DNA from: Rhodocytophaga aerolata
GTDB lineage: Bacteria > Bacteroidota > Bacteroidia > Cytophagales > 172606-1
Assembly (NCBI RefSeq): GCF_030503435.1
Contig: NZ_JAUKPO010000002.1
Location: forward strand, 1 to 64,000
Reading direction: 5' to 3'
DNA: 64,000 bases
Each line of letters opens with the position of its first letter. Positions within the stretch are counted from its first letter, which is position 1. This document shows, piece by piece, positions 43,371-52,307 of this stretch. The notes under the pieces are model-generated. The model saw only the letters and a list, made by a program, of their open reading frames with translations, had not been told where the DNA came from and did no database searches. The translations under genes were made by a program, and so were the position numbers.

Positions 43371-43700
43371 TTAACAGCAGGTATTTTTTGTAACTTTTGA
43401 CATAAACAGGTTTACCAGCATATCTTTCGCTTCATTCCATACTTTATTATCTATACAATAGCATATGCTGGAGCCTTCGATCTCTCCTTTGATAATACCT
43501 ACTTGTTTTAATTCTTTTAAATGTTGAGACACCGTGGCCTGTGCCAAAGGTAATTCATCCACCAGATCGCCACAGATACACGTTTGGTGTTTCAGCAAAT
43601 ATTCAATAATTGCCACTCTGGCCGGATGCGCCAGTGCCTTGGCATATGCAGCCAACTGGTTCTGACTTTTAGTAAAGTTTTCTGTTTTAGTGACTCCCAT
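43371..43700 (-). CDS. arsR: ArsR/SmtB-type metalloregulatory repressor
   Basis: This 109-residue winged-helix repressor has the helix-turn-helix ALAHPARVAIIEYLLKHQTCICGDLVDELPLAQATVSQHLKELKQVGII. Cys41 and Cys43 fall at the classical ArsR metalloid-binding position in the alpha-3 helix. Further cysteines at 80, 82 and a C-terminal CC (108-109) could complete the arsenite site. Binding of arsenite would release it from DNA. A near-perfect palindrome at 43713-43732 overlaps its own promoter region, and a related site precedes the arsenate reductase gene downstream. Confidence 0.95.
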   Translation of the reverse strand: MGVTKTENFTKSQNQLAAYAKALAHPARVAIIEYLLKHQTCICGDLVDELPLAQATVSQHLKELKQVGIIKGEIEGSSICYCIDNKVWNEAKDMLVNLFMSKVTKNTCC

Positions 43701-43712
43701 ACATAAAAAATA

Positions 43713-43732
43713 TTATCGCAATATTACGATAA
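43713..43732 (-). promoter_or_regulatory. ArsR operator
   Basis: TTATCGCAATATTACGATAA is an inverted repeat identical to its reverse complement at 18 of 20 positions, 13 bp upstream of the arsR start. Its size, symmetry and location are those of an ArsR autoregulatory site. Confidence 0.75.
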
Positions 43733-43783
43733 CACAAACATCTACGCAACAGTTGTGTAAGTTTTAATTTCATGTATGTAGCA

Positions 43784-43844
43784 GGAATGCAAAAGCAACC
43801 AATCAACATCACTTATTACTTATATGAATGATAAGTTGCATTCC
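43784..43844 (-). terminator. Possible terminator after the isochorismatase-like gene
   Basis: GGAATGCAA (43784-43792) pairs with TTGCATTCC (43836-43844), and CTTAT pairs with ATAAG inside it. The structure lies 25 bp beyond the stop of the minus-strand gene at 43869. There is no T-run, so efficiency is uncertain. Confidence 0.4.
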
Positions 43845-43868
43845 GTTGAAATTTATTGGCTGAGATTC

Positions 43869-44486
43869 TTATTGCTTTTTAACAGGCTTGAACTGCTTAA
43901 AATCAATCTCTGTAGAGGGTCTGGTATCTGCTTTCAATAATTTACGCATCTGTTCCAGCGCATAGGTATTTTCCTCTTTGCTTTCTGAGGCCACACAATC
44001 ACTGGGAATAACTAAGGAAAAATCACGCATAAAGGCATCATTTGCGGTGAACAACACACAGATATTGCCAGTAATGCCAGCCATAATTAAGGTTTTGGCT
44101 TTCAGATAATCCAACAGTACATCTAAGGTGGTAGAATAGAAAGCAGAATGTTTCGGTTTCAGCACAAAATAATCTTCCTCATCTGGCTGTAGCTTCTCTA
44201 CGATTTTTTTGCCTTTTACACCTTCTTTCAAGCAGTGGTCAAGGAGTTTGCGGAAATCAGATTGCCACTTACCAAAGTTGTCGTTGACGTAAATTACAGG
44301 GATTCCAGCTTTTTTGGCTTTCTTTTTCAAGTTGACAATGACCTCTACCTGAGGCAACAGATTATTGTATATGTCATCTCCGTCTACAAATTCAAAGTCA
44401 TTAATCAGATCAATTAACAACAGCACAGCCGGTGAAGAATCTGGTACATTGCCGTGTAAATCCTGGTTTTTAACTGGGGTTGCCAA
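43869..44486 (-). CDS. Cysteine hydrolase of the isochorismatase superfamily
   Basis: This 205-residue protein has the catalytic triad of the family visible: Asp26 (LLLIDLIND), Lys110 (FVLKPKHSAF) and Cys143 in MAGITGNICVLFTANDAF. Members hydrolyse amides or vinyl ethers such as nicotinamide, carbamoyl compounds or isochorismate. No signal peptide is present. Its neighbours are arsR downstream and the PEP hydrolase-like gene 131 bp upstream, neither of which indicates a substrate. Confidence 0.9.
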   Translation of the reverse strand: MATPVKNQDLHGNVPDSSPAVLLLIDLINDFEFVDGDDIYNNLLPQVEVIVNLKKKAKKAGIPVIYVNDNFGKWQSDFRKLLDHCLKEGVKGKKIVEKLQPDEEDYFVLKPKHSAFYSTTLDVLLDYLKAKTLIMAGITGNICVLFTANDAFMRDFSLVIPSDCVASESKEENTYALEQMRKLLKADTRPSTEIDFKQFKPVKKQ

Positions 44487-44617
44487 AGTTGGGTGTTTCT
44501 GTTAAGTAAAAAATATGTATAAGCCGCTTGGCCATACCCTGCACCACGTAGTTCTACTGCGTAAAGTTTATGAATGTGCAGAAAGTACGTATGTACGTAA
44601 AAAATGTTGTGGGTATA

Positions 44618-45493
44618 CTATTTTCTGTTTCTGACAGGCAAGGTAAGCGATTTAAATGTACGCGTTAAATTAGTTAACGATTCTTCTACCCCCATCCGTT
44701 CCAGAGAAGAGGCTCCTACAAATCCCTGCGCTGATGTCTGGTCCAGAACGATCCGTACATCCTCGGGAGTATTGATTGGCCCGCCATGGGTCAGGAAAAA
44801 CAGATCAGGATTTATTTCCCTTGCGGCATCTATGATCTTCTGGGTCTGGGCAATGGCATCATCCATGGTGCAGGTAGCTTCTATTACACCAATAGAACCC
44901 CCTACGGTTGTGCCAACATGGGCTATAATGGCATCTGCACCGGCTTCCGCCATTAGCCTGGCTTCTTCGGGTTTGGCTACATACACAATAGAGAACAAAT
45001 CCATTTTATGGGCTATGCGTACCATCTCTACTTCTTTATCGAAACCCATTCCTGTTTCTTCCAGAATCTTTCTGAATTGCCCGTCCACAATGGCATGGGT
45101 AGGAAAATTATTAATTCCTGAAAAACCCATTTCTTTCACTTTCAATAGATGATGCCACATCCGCCTTCTCGGGTCCGAGCCATGTACGCCACAGATTACC
45201 GGAACTTCTTCCACTACCGGCAATACTTCAAACTCGCCAATTTCCATAGCCACTGCATTGGCATCTCCATACGCCATTAAGCCGGCCGTAGAGCCATGGC
45301 CCGACATCCGGAAACGGCCAGAATTGTAAATGATGAGCAGATCGGCCCCGCCTTTTTCAATAAATTTAGCACTGATTCCCGTACCAGCACCTGCGGCAAT
45401 AATAGCTTTCTGTTGATTGATGGTAGCACGCAAACGGTCTTTTACTTCTTGTCGTGTATAAGGATTTCCCTTACCTGTCCATGGGTTTGGCAT
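44618..45493 (-). CDS. Phosphoenolpyruvate hydrolase family TIM-barrel protein (Tm-1 C-terminal half)
   Basis: This 291-residue protein matches the TIM-barrel family annotated as phosphoenolpyruvate hydrolase-like (IIAAGAGTGISAKFIEKGGADLLIIYNSGRFRMSGHGS, PVICGVHGSDPRRRMWHHLLKVKEMGFSGINNFPT, AEAGADAIIAHVGTTVGGSIG). The same fold forms the C-terminal half of the tomato Tm-1 protein. It follows the gene for the N-terminal-half homologue by 40 bp, so the pair forms an operon. The reaction is not established for most members. Confidence 0.88.
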   Translation of the reverse strand: MPNPWTGKGNPYTRQEVKDRLRATINQQKAIIAAGAGTGISAKFIEKGGADLLIIYNSGRFRMSGHGSTAGLMAYGDANAVAMEIGEFEVLPVVEEVPVICGVHGSDPRRRMWHHLLKVKEMGFSGINNFPTHAIVDGQFRKILEETGMGFDKEVEMVRIAHKMDLFSIVYVAKPEEARLMAEAGADAIIAHVGTTVGGSIGVIEATCTMDDAIAQTQKIIDAAREINPDLFFLTHGGPINTPEDVRIVLDQTSAQGFVGASSLERMGVEESLTNLTRTFKSLTLPVRNRK

Positions 45494-45533
45494 AATTCAA
45501 CGTTAGGTTGTCGGTATAGTATATTAATTTTTA

Positions 45534-46772
45534 TTAAATATTCCTTTGTTGGCTTTGTATCAGCCTCAACAGAATCTGTACGGCTTGCTCGGCAAACACT
45601 TCGTCATTAATCGATGCATCCACTTCTACAACAGGTATGTGTTCTGCTATATGCTTTTTAATAGCTTCAAACAAAATTTTATCTGCTTCGGGCTGATGAA
45701 ATACGCCACCGGCTATCCCTATCTGAGAGATGCCTTTCAAAGGTACTAAAATAGCAGCTGGGGCTGTTGACTGATTCACTTTTCTGGCAAGACTTTCGCC
45801 TAGCATGCTGTTCTCTTCCTTGTTGGTTCGCATTAGCGTGACGTCTGGTGCCCAGCTATATAGTTGCCTGCCTTGGTAATGGTCAGGTACAGTATCTAGT
45901 TGGGCAAAATTTACCATGTCCAGGCAGCCAGGAACAACTACTTGAGGGATTCCCTTCCGCGCAGCCGCATTCAACCGGTCTGGCCCGGCACTTAAGATGC
46001 CTCCACATAACTCGTCGGCTAGTTCTGTGGTAGTAATATCTAAAACAGCCGTAAAATAGCCCTCGCTTATTAATGATTCCATGGTTTTGCCCCCAATGCC
46101 GGTGGCATGAAAAGCAAATACTTCAAACCCCTGATTACGGAGCAGTTCACTGCACTTTTCTACACAAGCTGTGGTATTGCCAAACATACTTATGGCAATG
46201 CGTTTGCTGTTAATCGCTTCAGGCGTGGGCGTTATTGCTGCCATGGCACAAATAGCCGAAGCCGCCTGGCTAATAAGTAGCTGGCTAATGCTGTTGAGCC
46301 CTGAAAGGTCCACGATGGAAGGCATAAGGGTAATATCTTTGCTTCCCATTTGCCTGGAAACATCTTTAGCAGCAATGGTTGTTAAACACAGTTTAGGTAT
46401 ACCTAAGGGAATAGGTTGCATAGCAGAAAGGGCAATATAGGTTCCACCTCCTCCACCCATTCCAATAGCCGCCTTCATTCCTCCAGCTTCCATTAGCCGG
46501 GCTACAATGCTGGCAGCACCTTTTCCCATTATTTCTACGGCATAGCCACGGTCTTTTTTATCTCTCAGCTCTGCTATAGTGGTGCCCCCTTCCAAGGCTA
46601 TCACATCGGATTCATAGTCTACCGGAAAAAGGTTGGTTGTTCCCATAACACCAGTGTTGAGGCTTATAACCCTTTCCCCTTGTGCCAGTATGCAGTTGCG
46701 AAGAAAAGAAAACAGTTCGCCTTTGGTGTCAAAACAACCAAGCAATAAAATATAGGTATCCGTTACAGCCAT
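45534..46772 (-). CDS. Tm-1-like ATP-binding (UPF0261) protein
   Basis: This 412-residue protein has the UPF0261/Tm-1 N-terminal-domain pattern: LLGCFDTKGELFSFLRN near the start, AAIGMGGGGGTYIALSAMQPIPLGIPKL, SMFGNTTACVEKCSELL, FHATGIGGKTMESLISEGYFTAVLDITTTELADEL, and VPGCLDMVNF. In plants it is fused to the TIM-barrel partner; here the partner is the next gene downstream. ATP binding is known for the family, but the cellular reaction is not. It is first of the two-gene unit. Confidence 0.92.
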   Translation of the reverse strand: MAVTDTYILLLGCFDTKGELFSFLRNCILAQGERVISLNTGVMGTTNLFPVDYESDVIALEGGTTIAELRDKKDRGYAVEIMGKGAASIVARLMEAGGMKAAIGMGGGGGTYIALSAMQPIPLGIPKLCLTTIAAKDVSRQMGSKDITLMPSIVDLSGLNSISQLLISQAASAICAMAAITPTPEAINSKRIAISMFGNTTACVEKCSELLRNQGFEVFAFHATGIGGKTMESLISEGYFTAVLDITTTELADELCGGILSAGPDRLNAAARKGIPQVVVPGCLDMVNFAQLDTVPDHYQGRQLYSWAPDVTLMRTNKEENSMLGESLARKVNQSTAPAAILVPLKGISQIGIAGGVFHQPEADKILFEAIKKHIAEHIPVVEVDASINDEVFAEQAVQILLRLIQSQQRNI

Positions 46773-46810
46773 GTATGACTATATAATTGACTTATTGAAT
46801 TAGCTTACAC

Positions 46811-47293
46811 TTATACTTTCATGCATGCTGTACCGACCGAGATAGCCAGTGCATCTTCCAGCAGGGCAATACTTGCATCCGGCAGACCAGTAGTTTTCAC
46901 CAGTTTTCTACGCAGATAAAAAAATGCATAACTGGCCGCTATAGCTCCTAATCCACCTAGCAAAGCACCCTTCACTTTTGCCGCGCCGCTTTCTTCACTA
47001 CAGGCCATGCCCACCACCGCACCTGAGATAGTTCTCACAACTAAAGATGCAGGGATAATGCGGTTCGGCACGTGGGGTAACTTATCTGTGATCAGCTCTG
47101 CGAGGGCCAACACCTTAAAAACGGTGGCAACAGTTGAATGCTGCAAATAAGTAAAGGGCGGCGTATGAAGAGGCGGCCAGGCTGGTTTTGAAAGAAAATG
47201 GCTTAGAACGGCTGGTGCTGACATGGAACGCATACCGGCTACGGCACCCAGGCCTAAGGCTTTCACTCCTGATTGAGATAGTTTAGTGGTCAT
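46811..47293 (-). CDS. DUF4126 family membrane protein
   Basis: This 160-residue integral membrane protein contains the family segments GLGAVAGMRSMSAPAVLSHFL and VFKVLALAELITDKLPHVPNRIIPASLVVRTISGAVVG, then a glycine-rich helix (ALLGGLGAIAASYAFFYLRRKL). Four to five membrane helices are likely. The function is unknown. It is 38 bp upstream of the UPF0261 gene on the same strand, so it may be co-transcribed. Confidence 0.82.
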   Translation of the reverse strand: MTTKLSQSGVKALGLGAVAGMRSMSAPAVLSHFLSKPAWPPLHTPPFTYLQHSTVATVFKVLALAELITDKLPHVPNRIIPASLVVRTISGAVVGMACSEESGAAKVKGALLGGLGAIAASYAFFYLRRKLVKTTGLPDASIALLEDALAISVGTACMKV

Positions 47294-47423
47294 TGTGCAT
47301 ATAGTTTAACTAGGCAACCTATACGTAAGCCTATAGCCGTATAGTTACCAGGGTTGTTTTTCCTGTGGCACCCAAGTTACAAAATAGTAGTTGTAAAGAC
47401 TTCTCCGTAGCTCTGGTAAAGAT

Positions 47424-48557
47424 TTATTCACTGCTTTGCTCTGACAAAAACTGGTTTAGTTCAGCAGGTTTGATATTTTTCTTTACTATTTTTCCATTCT
47501 TATCTAACAAAACATTTGTAGGAAAAGCATTGATAGATAATTTATTGGCTTCTTTTCCAGCAACATCCCAGTATTGTGGCCATACAAGCTCATATTTAGC
47601 AATTATCCGCTGCCATGCCTCTTTATGTGCCGGTTTATCTGTAGAGATGCCTATAATTTCAAATCCCTTGCTTTTATAGGTGTCATAAATGGTTTTTAAT
47701 TCATGAAACTGAGCAACACAGGGAGCACAGTTACTATACCAGAAATCAACCAGTGTATAAGTAGCCTTTGAAAATGAAGCTGTGCTATAGTTGTTAGCTT
47801 GTTTGTCTACTACTGGGAAAGAAGGAAATGGTTTTCCTATACTGAGTATACTTGCCGTAGCTAACCTGTCTGCGAGCACTTTTCCGGCATAGCTCCCTTT
47901 TATTGGACTGGAGAAGTGATAGTAAATAGTATCAAAAATAAGCTCATATCCAAAATTTAACAGGTAAGCAAACTTCCAGAAAGCAAACTGTGAATTCGGA
48001 TGAGTTTTTACATATGCCAATAAAGTTTCATCATTTTTCTTATACTGCTCCTTCCGTTCCCGTTCTAAGCTAAGATTAACAGAAGCAGGTAATTTGCGTT
48101 CGTACACACGGTTTAAACTATCCCGTTTTTTATTCAGCAAATTTCTGTCCTGCCTTACTTGTTTAAATGCCGGAAGATATTCCTGCTCATATTCTTTCAT
48201 TGCTACATTTTGTACATGCGGCGTTTGAAAGCTGGAGTCAATGTTGAAGTGTACAGCTTGCTTGCCCGCCTCAATTACAAATTCGCCTGAAACATAATTA
48301 TCACTATACAGTAATTGAAAGCCTTGCGGCGAGGGAAGATAGCCGCTAAATGTAAATTGGCGGTTTTTTACGGGAGCTGTTAAATTCCGTAAAGCTTCCG
48401 GGTAAAAGCTGGGATCTTGCAGTAACCGTAATTCTATGGTGCCGATATCTGCATTGATTGTTCCATTCAGGGTAAAGGGTAGTAATTTCTGTGATTGCGC
48501 ATGAAGGTTTACACTTTGCAGTACGAACAGGATACTTAGTAAATAAAATAGACGCAT
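47424..48557 (-). CDS. TlpA-like thiol-disulfide oxidoreductase with DUF4369
   Basis: The start at 48557 (MRLFYLLSILFVLQSVNLHAQ) gives a clean signal peptide; the upstream ATG at 48581 adds eight residues. An N-terminal DUF4369-type beta domain (about 30-110) and a helical linker precede a thioredoxin/AhpC-TSA domain (about 245-377) with the active site WYSNCAPCVAQF and FPTNVLLDKNGKIVK. Such periplasmic proteins reduce disulfides, for example in cytochrome c maturation or stress repair. It is monocistronic, divergent from the DUF808 gene. Confidence 0.9.
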   Translation of the reverse strand: MRLFYLLSILFVLQSVNLHAQSQKLLPFTLNGTINADIGTIELRLLQDPSFYPEALRNLTAPVKNRQFTFSGYLPSPQGFQLLYSDNYVSGEFVIEAGKQAVHFNIDSSFQTPHVQNVAMKEYEQEYLPAFKQVRQDRNLLNKKRDSLNRVYERKLPASVNLSLERERKEQYKKNDETLLAYVKTHPNSQFAFWKFAYLLNFGYELIFDTIYYHFSSPIKGSYAGKVLADRLATASILSIGKPFPSFPVVDKQANNYSTASFSKATYTLVDFWYSNCAPCVAQFHELKTIYDTYKSKGFEIIGISTDKPAHKEAWQRIIAKYELVWPQYWDVAGKEANKLSINAFPTNVLLDKNGKIVKKNIKPAELNQFLSEQSSE

Positions 48558-49112
48558 GAGGGTTGGTGGTTGGTCAATCAAGTATATTATGCATTCAGGT
48601 ACTTTTTACTTCAGTTGCCGGCTAAACTATCCGCACTGCCAGTCACACACATTCCTGGAGATACTTTTTGTAAGGTAGCAAATATAATACAGTCATTGCC
48701 TGATAAATAATTTTCTACCCGGTGGCCGTAACTCAGCAAGCAACAAGCCATTGGATAAAGTTTATAAGGTAACTTACCATGAGAAAAGAGATAAGCAAAC
48801 TCTGGTAAGTACACCAGATACATTTATATTTGCCTGCTCTTTGTGTTTTATTGATCTGACAGAAATTGCTGTACGGCCACCACTTTAATGGAGATTTGAA
48901 GATACAGCTATCTTATATAAAAGCAAGTATATGAGCTGTTTTACAGGCAATATTGATGGCTATACGAACATTGAAGAATACTTGTACGTTCAACGGAAGG
49001 TCTGCAGTTATCCGCCTGCCTTTATGGGCAGTGATGAAGCAGAAGTTGTCAATCGAAAACATATGAAAGTGAGCAAGAAAATAGTTCTCTCCAAAAAAAT
49101 GGTAAATACGAA
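48558..49112. other. Divergent intergenic region without a confident gene
   Basis: This 555-bp gap separates the minus-strand TlpA gene and the plus-strand DUF808 gene. One plus-strand frame, 48931-49116 (61 residues, basic C-terminus), overlaps the DUF808 start by ATGA, which is the geometry of translational coupling. Its sequence resembles no family I know, and a 61-residue frame can arise by chance. A minus-strand frame of 70 residues (48611-48823) is equally unsupported. Promoters for both flanking genes presumably lie here. Confidence 0.3.
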
Positions 49113-50042
49113 ATGAGCACAGGTCTTCTCGCTCTATTAGATGATGTGGCTGCCCTGGTAAAAGTAAGCGCAGCCAGTCTGGATGATGTTCCCGCACAGG
49201 TAGCAAAAACTACAGGTAAAGTGTCTGGTATTGTTATTGACGATACGGCCGTAACGCCCAAGTACGTGGTAGGTTTGGACCCTAAACGTGAACTCTCCAT
49301 TATTTATAAAATTGCCAAAAGGTCGCTGATCAATAAAGCACTATTGCTCGGGCCTGCGGCTTTGCTTCTGGGCTTTTTTGCCCCCTGGATTATACAGCCG
49401 CTGCTTATGCTGGGTGGCGCTTATCTATGCTTTGAGGGCTACGAAAAAGTGCATTCCATGTTCAGCAAGCATCCGGCTGCTCACGAGCAACAGGAAGAAG
49501 TAAAGGTAATTACACCGGAGGAGTTGGAAAAAGCCAGAGTAACAGGGGCTGTCCGTACAGACTTCATTCTGTCAGCTGAAATTATTGCCATTGCCTATGC
49601 CACTGTAGCCGAAGACCCTCTGGTAACACAAATTGTGGTAATGTTATGTGTAGCTGTGTTTATTACCGCCGCGGTATATGGGTTTGTTGGCTTAATTGTA
49701 AAAGCAGATGATATTGGGCTGCATATGGCAAAAAATTCTAAAAAACCCAACATTCAAAAAATTGGCAGGGGCATAGTAAAGTGGATGCCGCTGTTTTTAA
49801 AAACACTTGGCTACATTGGCACAGCCGCCATGCTATGGGTAGGCGCAGAAATTATTGCACACGGCATCCCGGTTTTGCATCATGGCTTGCAAGCTATAGA
49901 ACATGCCCTTGCCGGAGTACCCATTATTGCATGGCTGGCGAAAGCTGTGGTGTGCGCTATTGGCGGACTCATCTTAGGGGCTATACTCGAAAAAATAGTG
50001 GTATTGGTACGCAGACTTATTAAGCCCACAGCAAAAGTATAA
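49113..50042 (+). CDS. DUF808 family inner membrane protein
   Basis: This 309-residue multi-spanning membrane protein has the conserved N-terminus of DUF808/YedI (LLALLDDVAALVKVSAASLDDVPAQVAKTTGKVSGIVIDDTAVTPKYVVGLDPKRELSIIYKIAKRS), a hydrophobic pair of helices with FEGYEKVHSMF, the DFILSAEIIAIAYATV helix, and C-terminal helices with LHHGLQAIEH. The length is standard for the family. The function is unknown. A hairpin terminator follows at 50064. Confidence 0.93.
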   Translation: MSTGLLALLDDVAALVKVSAASLDDVPAQVAKTTGKVSGIVIDDTAVTPKYVVGLDPKRELSIIYKIAKRSLINKALLLGPAALLLGFFAPWIIQPLLMLGGAYLCFEGYEKVHSMFSKHPAAHEQQEEVKVITPEELEKARVTGAVRTDFILSAEIIAIAYATVAEDPLVTQIVVMLCVAVFITAAVYGFVGLIVKADDIGLHMAKNSKKPNIQKIGRGIVKWMPLFLKTLGYIGTAAMLWVGAEIIAHGIPVLHHGLQAIEHALAGVPIIAWLAKAVVCAIGGLILGAILEKIVVLVRRLIKPTAKV

Positions 50043-50063
50043 AATGTATAGTGCCTTTAAAAT

Positions 50064-50104
50064 GCTTTAGGAATGTTTGCAAGCTATGCAAGCATTCCTA
50101 AAGC
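50064..50104. terminator. Terminator between DUF808 and the serine hydrolase (convergent)
   Basis: GCTTTAGGAATG (50064-50075) pairs perfectly with CATTCCTAAAGC (50093-50104), continued after one mismatch by TTGCA/TGCAA with a 5-nt loop. It sits in the 111-bp gap between convergent genes. The T-run is weak, but size and place fit a terminator for both strands. Confidence 0.7.
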
Positions 50105-50153
50105 TCATAATCAAATTGAAATAACAGCCAAATTAACAGGAAAGGAAAACAAC

Positions 50154-51809
50154 CTACTTTATCCGCTTAAATTTCAAATGCAGTATTCGTTGATCGTTTA
50201 CCTGGAAACCGTTGATCTTACCTTTGGCATCTTCGGTAAAGATCAGGTTGCTCAGCCACCATTGTTTGGTTGAAAATTGGTTGGGACTTGTAAGAGTCAG
50301 CGGCATGTCTGGGTGTTTCCGGTGTCTTAATACGAGCTGATTATTTTCTTCCACCACCTGATATGTAGTCTCTAATTCATCACTATAATATGTACCTATA
50401 TACGCTGCCCGTTTTTGAGGTGTAAGGGTAACAGGGGCAAATCTTTTTACATACATCTCCTGATCCCCAATTGTTTGCCTGATACCCGGAACTAAGCCGT
50501 TAACCGGGTTATCAAATGCAAAGGTAATGTAGCCATCCAGAATACTGAACTGATTTTTTCCGGTGGGTTTCATTAAAAAAGGTGTCTGATTAATTTTAAC
50601 AAACAGGCGGCTGCTATCTACATAGATATTTCCTACAAACCCCTGGTCTGAGCTGTAGGAGCCAATATAGGATTTATAAAGTGTAGTATCTGTGGCAAAG
50701 TTGGCAGTAGAAGTAAGTTCGGATGTAGGAGCAGATTTATCTTCTAAAAACAAATCGGCTACCTGCATAGCCATTCCATACGGATTAGCGATTGATAAAT
50801 TACTGAACAGAATAATACCTAAATCCTTTTCAGGAAAGCGGCAGGCTAACGTCCGGTAGCCCGCATCACCTCCGCCATGTGCAATCCGTTTCCATCCTTT
50901 ATAGGTGTCAATGTTTAAACCTAAGGCATATTTTAATTTTTTGCCATTATTAAGTACCATCGTCTGATACATTTGCTCGATAGCCTCTTTACCTCCTACT
51001 TTGCCTGTCTGGTAATTCAGCAGCCATTTGGCTTCGTCCTCCACGGTGGTAAACAAACTGGTAGCGCCAACAGTCGAGTAACTTAATACACTGTGTGCAT
51101 ACTTGCCATTCTCTGCGGGTTGATAAGAATACGCCCTGTTTTTAACTATCTCTTCATAATTGTCGTGGAAATGTGTCTGCTTCATACCCAGTGGCTGAAA
51201 AATGTTTTGTTCTGCAAACTGTCTCAAACTCTGGCCACTCACTTTTTTAACAATTTCAGCAAGCAACGTATAGCCCGTATTACAATACATCATCTGGTCG
51301 CCCGGAGCAAAATTCAACTCTTTTTGGTGAGAGACCATCTTAATAACCTGCTCCTGAGTAATAACATCATCCATTTGCCAGCCGGCAACACTGAGTGCCT
51401 GCCACTGATCCCGAAGGCCGCTTGTATGGGTAAGCAGATGCCGGATAGTAATTTTCTTGCCAAAATCAGGCACATAGGGCAAATACGTACGGATATCATC
51501 CTCTAATGTCAGTTTACCTTTTTGTGAAAGCAGCACAATACAAAAGGCCGTAAACTGCTTAGATTCGGAAGCTATATGAAAAATAGTAGACGGGGTTATA
51601 GGAATATCATATTCCAGATTGGCCATACCATAGCCTCTACTAAAAGTCAATTTTCCATCTTTGACGATAGCCACTGCAAAACCCGGGGAAGCAGGGCTCT
51701 GATAAGGCTTGAAAAGAGAGTCTATTTTAGCTAGCGTAGCTGCTGGAATCTGGCAAAAAACATTGGTGACTTGAAGAAAAAAAGCAGATAGCAGGAGTAT
51801 GTATTTCAT
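50154..51809 (-). CDS. Class C beta-lactamase-related serine hydrolase
   Basis: This 551-residue exported protein has a signal peptide (about 1-20). The beta-lactamase/PBP-like domain (about 25-360) carries the SxxK motif SESK in FHIASESKQFTAFCIV, YCN in MMYCNTGYTLLAEIV and HGG in IAHGGGDAGYRTLACRF. The C-terminal about 180 residues form a beta-rich, lipocalin-like tail with repeated YIGTYYSDELETTY-like units. Members are D-aminopeptidases, esterases or carboxypeptidases; antibiotic hydrolysis is not implied. It is transcribed alone, convergent with the DUF808 gene. Confidence 0.92.
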   Translation of the reverse strand: MKYILLLSAFFLQVTNVFCQIPAATLAKIDSLFKPYQSPASPGFAVAIVKDGKLTFSRGYGMANLEYDIPITPSTIFHIASESKQFTAFCIVLLSQKGKLTLEDDIRTYLPYVPDFGKKITIRHLLTHTSGLRDQWQALSVAGWQMDDVITQEQVIKMVSHQKELNFAPGDQMMYCNTGYTLLAEIVKKVSGQSLRQFAEQNIFQPLGMKQTHFHDNYEEIVKNRAYSYQPAENGKYAHSVLSYSTVGATSLFTTVEDEAKWLLNYQTGKVGGKEAIEQMYQTMVLNNGKKLKYALGLNIDTYKGWKRIAHGGGDAGYRTLACRFPEKDLGIILFSNLSIANPYGMAMQVADLFLEDKSAPTSELTSTANFATDTTLYKSYIGSYSSDQGFVGNIYVDSSRLFVKINQTPFLMKPTGKNQFSILDGYITFAFDNPVNGLVPGIRQTIGDQEMYVKRFAPVTLTPQKRAAYIGTYYSDELETTYQVVEENNQLVLRHRKHPDMPLTLTSPNQFSTKQWWLSNLIFTEDAKGKINGFQVNDQRILHLKFKRIK

Positions 51810-52031
51810 AAAACAGGTGGTTAGGTAAAAGCAGAACTATAGCAAGCATAAAAAGCTTAAAACAGTAGAGATAGTATTGGGTTTCGCTTATGAATCTCTA
51901 CTAATGTTGGCTTCAGCTACCAATGAATACTAAAGAAAAAATACGAACTAGTCAATACTTGTTTTCAGTATTTTCAGCAGCATATACAAAGACCCATACA
52001 TTGCCTGAACAAACTCTTATTAATCCATCTG

Positions 52032-52065
52032 AAGAAAAAATACCCAGAAATGGGTATTTTTTCTT
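52032..52065. terminator. Orphan bidirectional terminator hairpin
   Basis: A perfect 15-bp stem (52032-52046 with 52051-52065) closed by a GAAA tetraloop has an A-rich 5' arm and a T-rich 3' arm. It lies inside the 498-bp gap between two divergent genes (starts at 51809 and 52308), where no terminator is expected. The only frame across it, 51923-52231, is unlikely to be coding. Nothing else was recognised in this gap. Confidence 0.75.
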
Positions 52066-52307
52066 TGGTTTTTCTGTATCATCTTTACAAATGAATAACA
52101 ATGGCTATATGGTATGCATGAACACCAGTCTCAATAGTGAATCTATATTTTTCAGACAAGCTATTATTTTTTATAGAGATTATCAATCCCCGTTTTTGCC
52201 CTTTGGCAGCAAATCAAAAGGCCATAAATGAAGATGTAGTTTCCTGACTAATACTATAACACTCACCTACTAGCTTGCTTATATTTTTTCCTAACCTTAC
52301 CTATTTT

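Noticed and set aside
48611-48823. 70-residue minus-strand frame upstream of the TlpA gene
   Set aside because: It is short, without a known family, and lies in a divergent promoter region; it may be chance.
50154-51809. Antibiotic-resistance beta-lactamase
   Set aside because: The motifs define a broad serine hydrolase family; the long C-terminal beta domain is typical of peptidase/esterase members, so resistance is not supported.
51923-52231. 102-residue plus-strand frame
   Set aside because: A strong hairpin terminator (52032-52065) lies in its middle and the sequence has no recognisable protein features.
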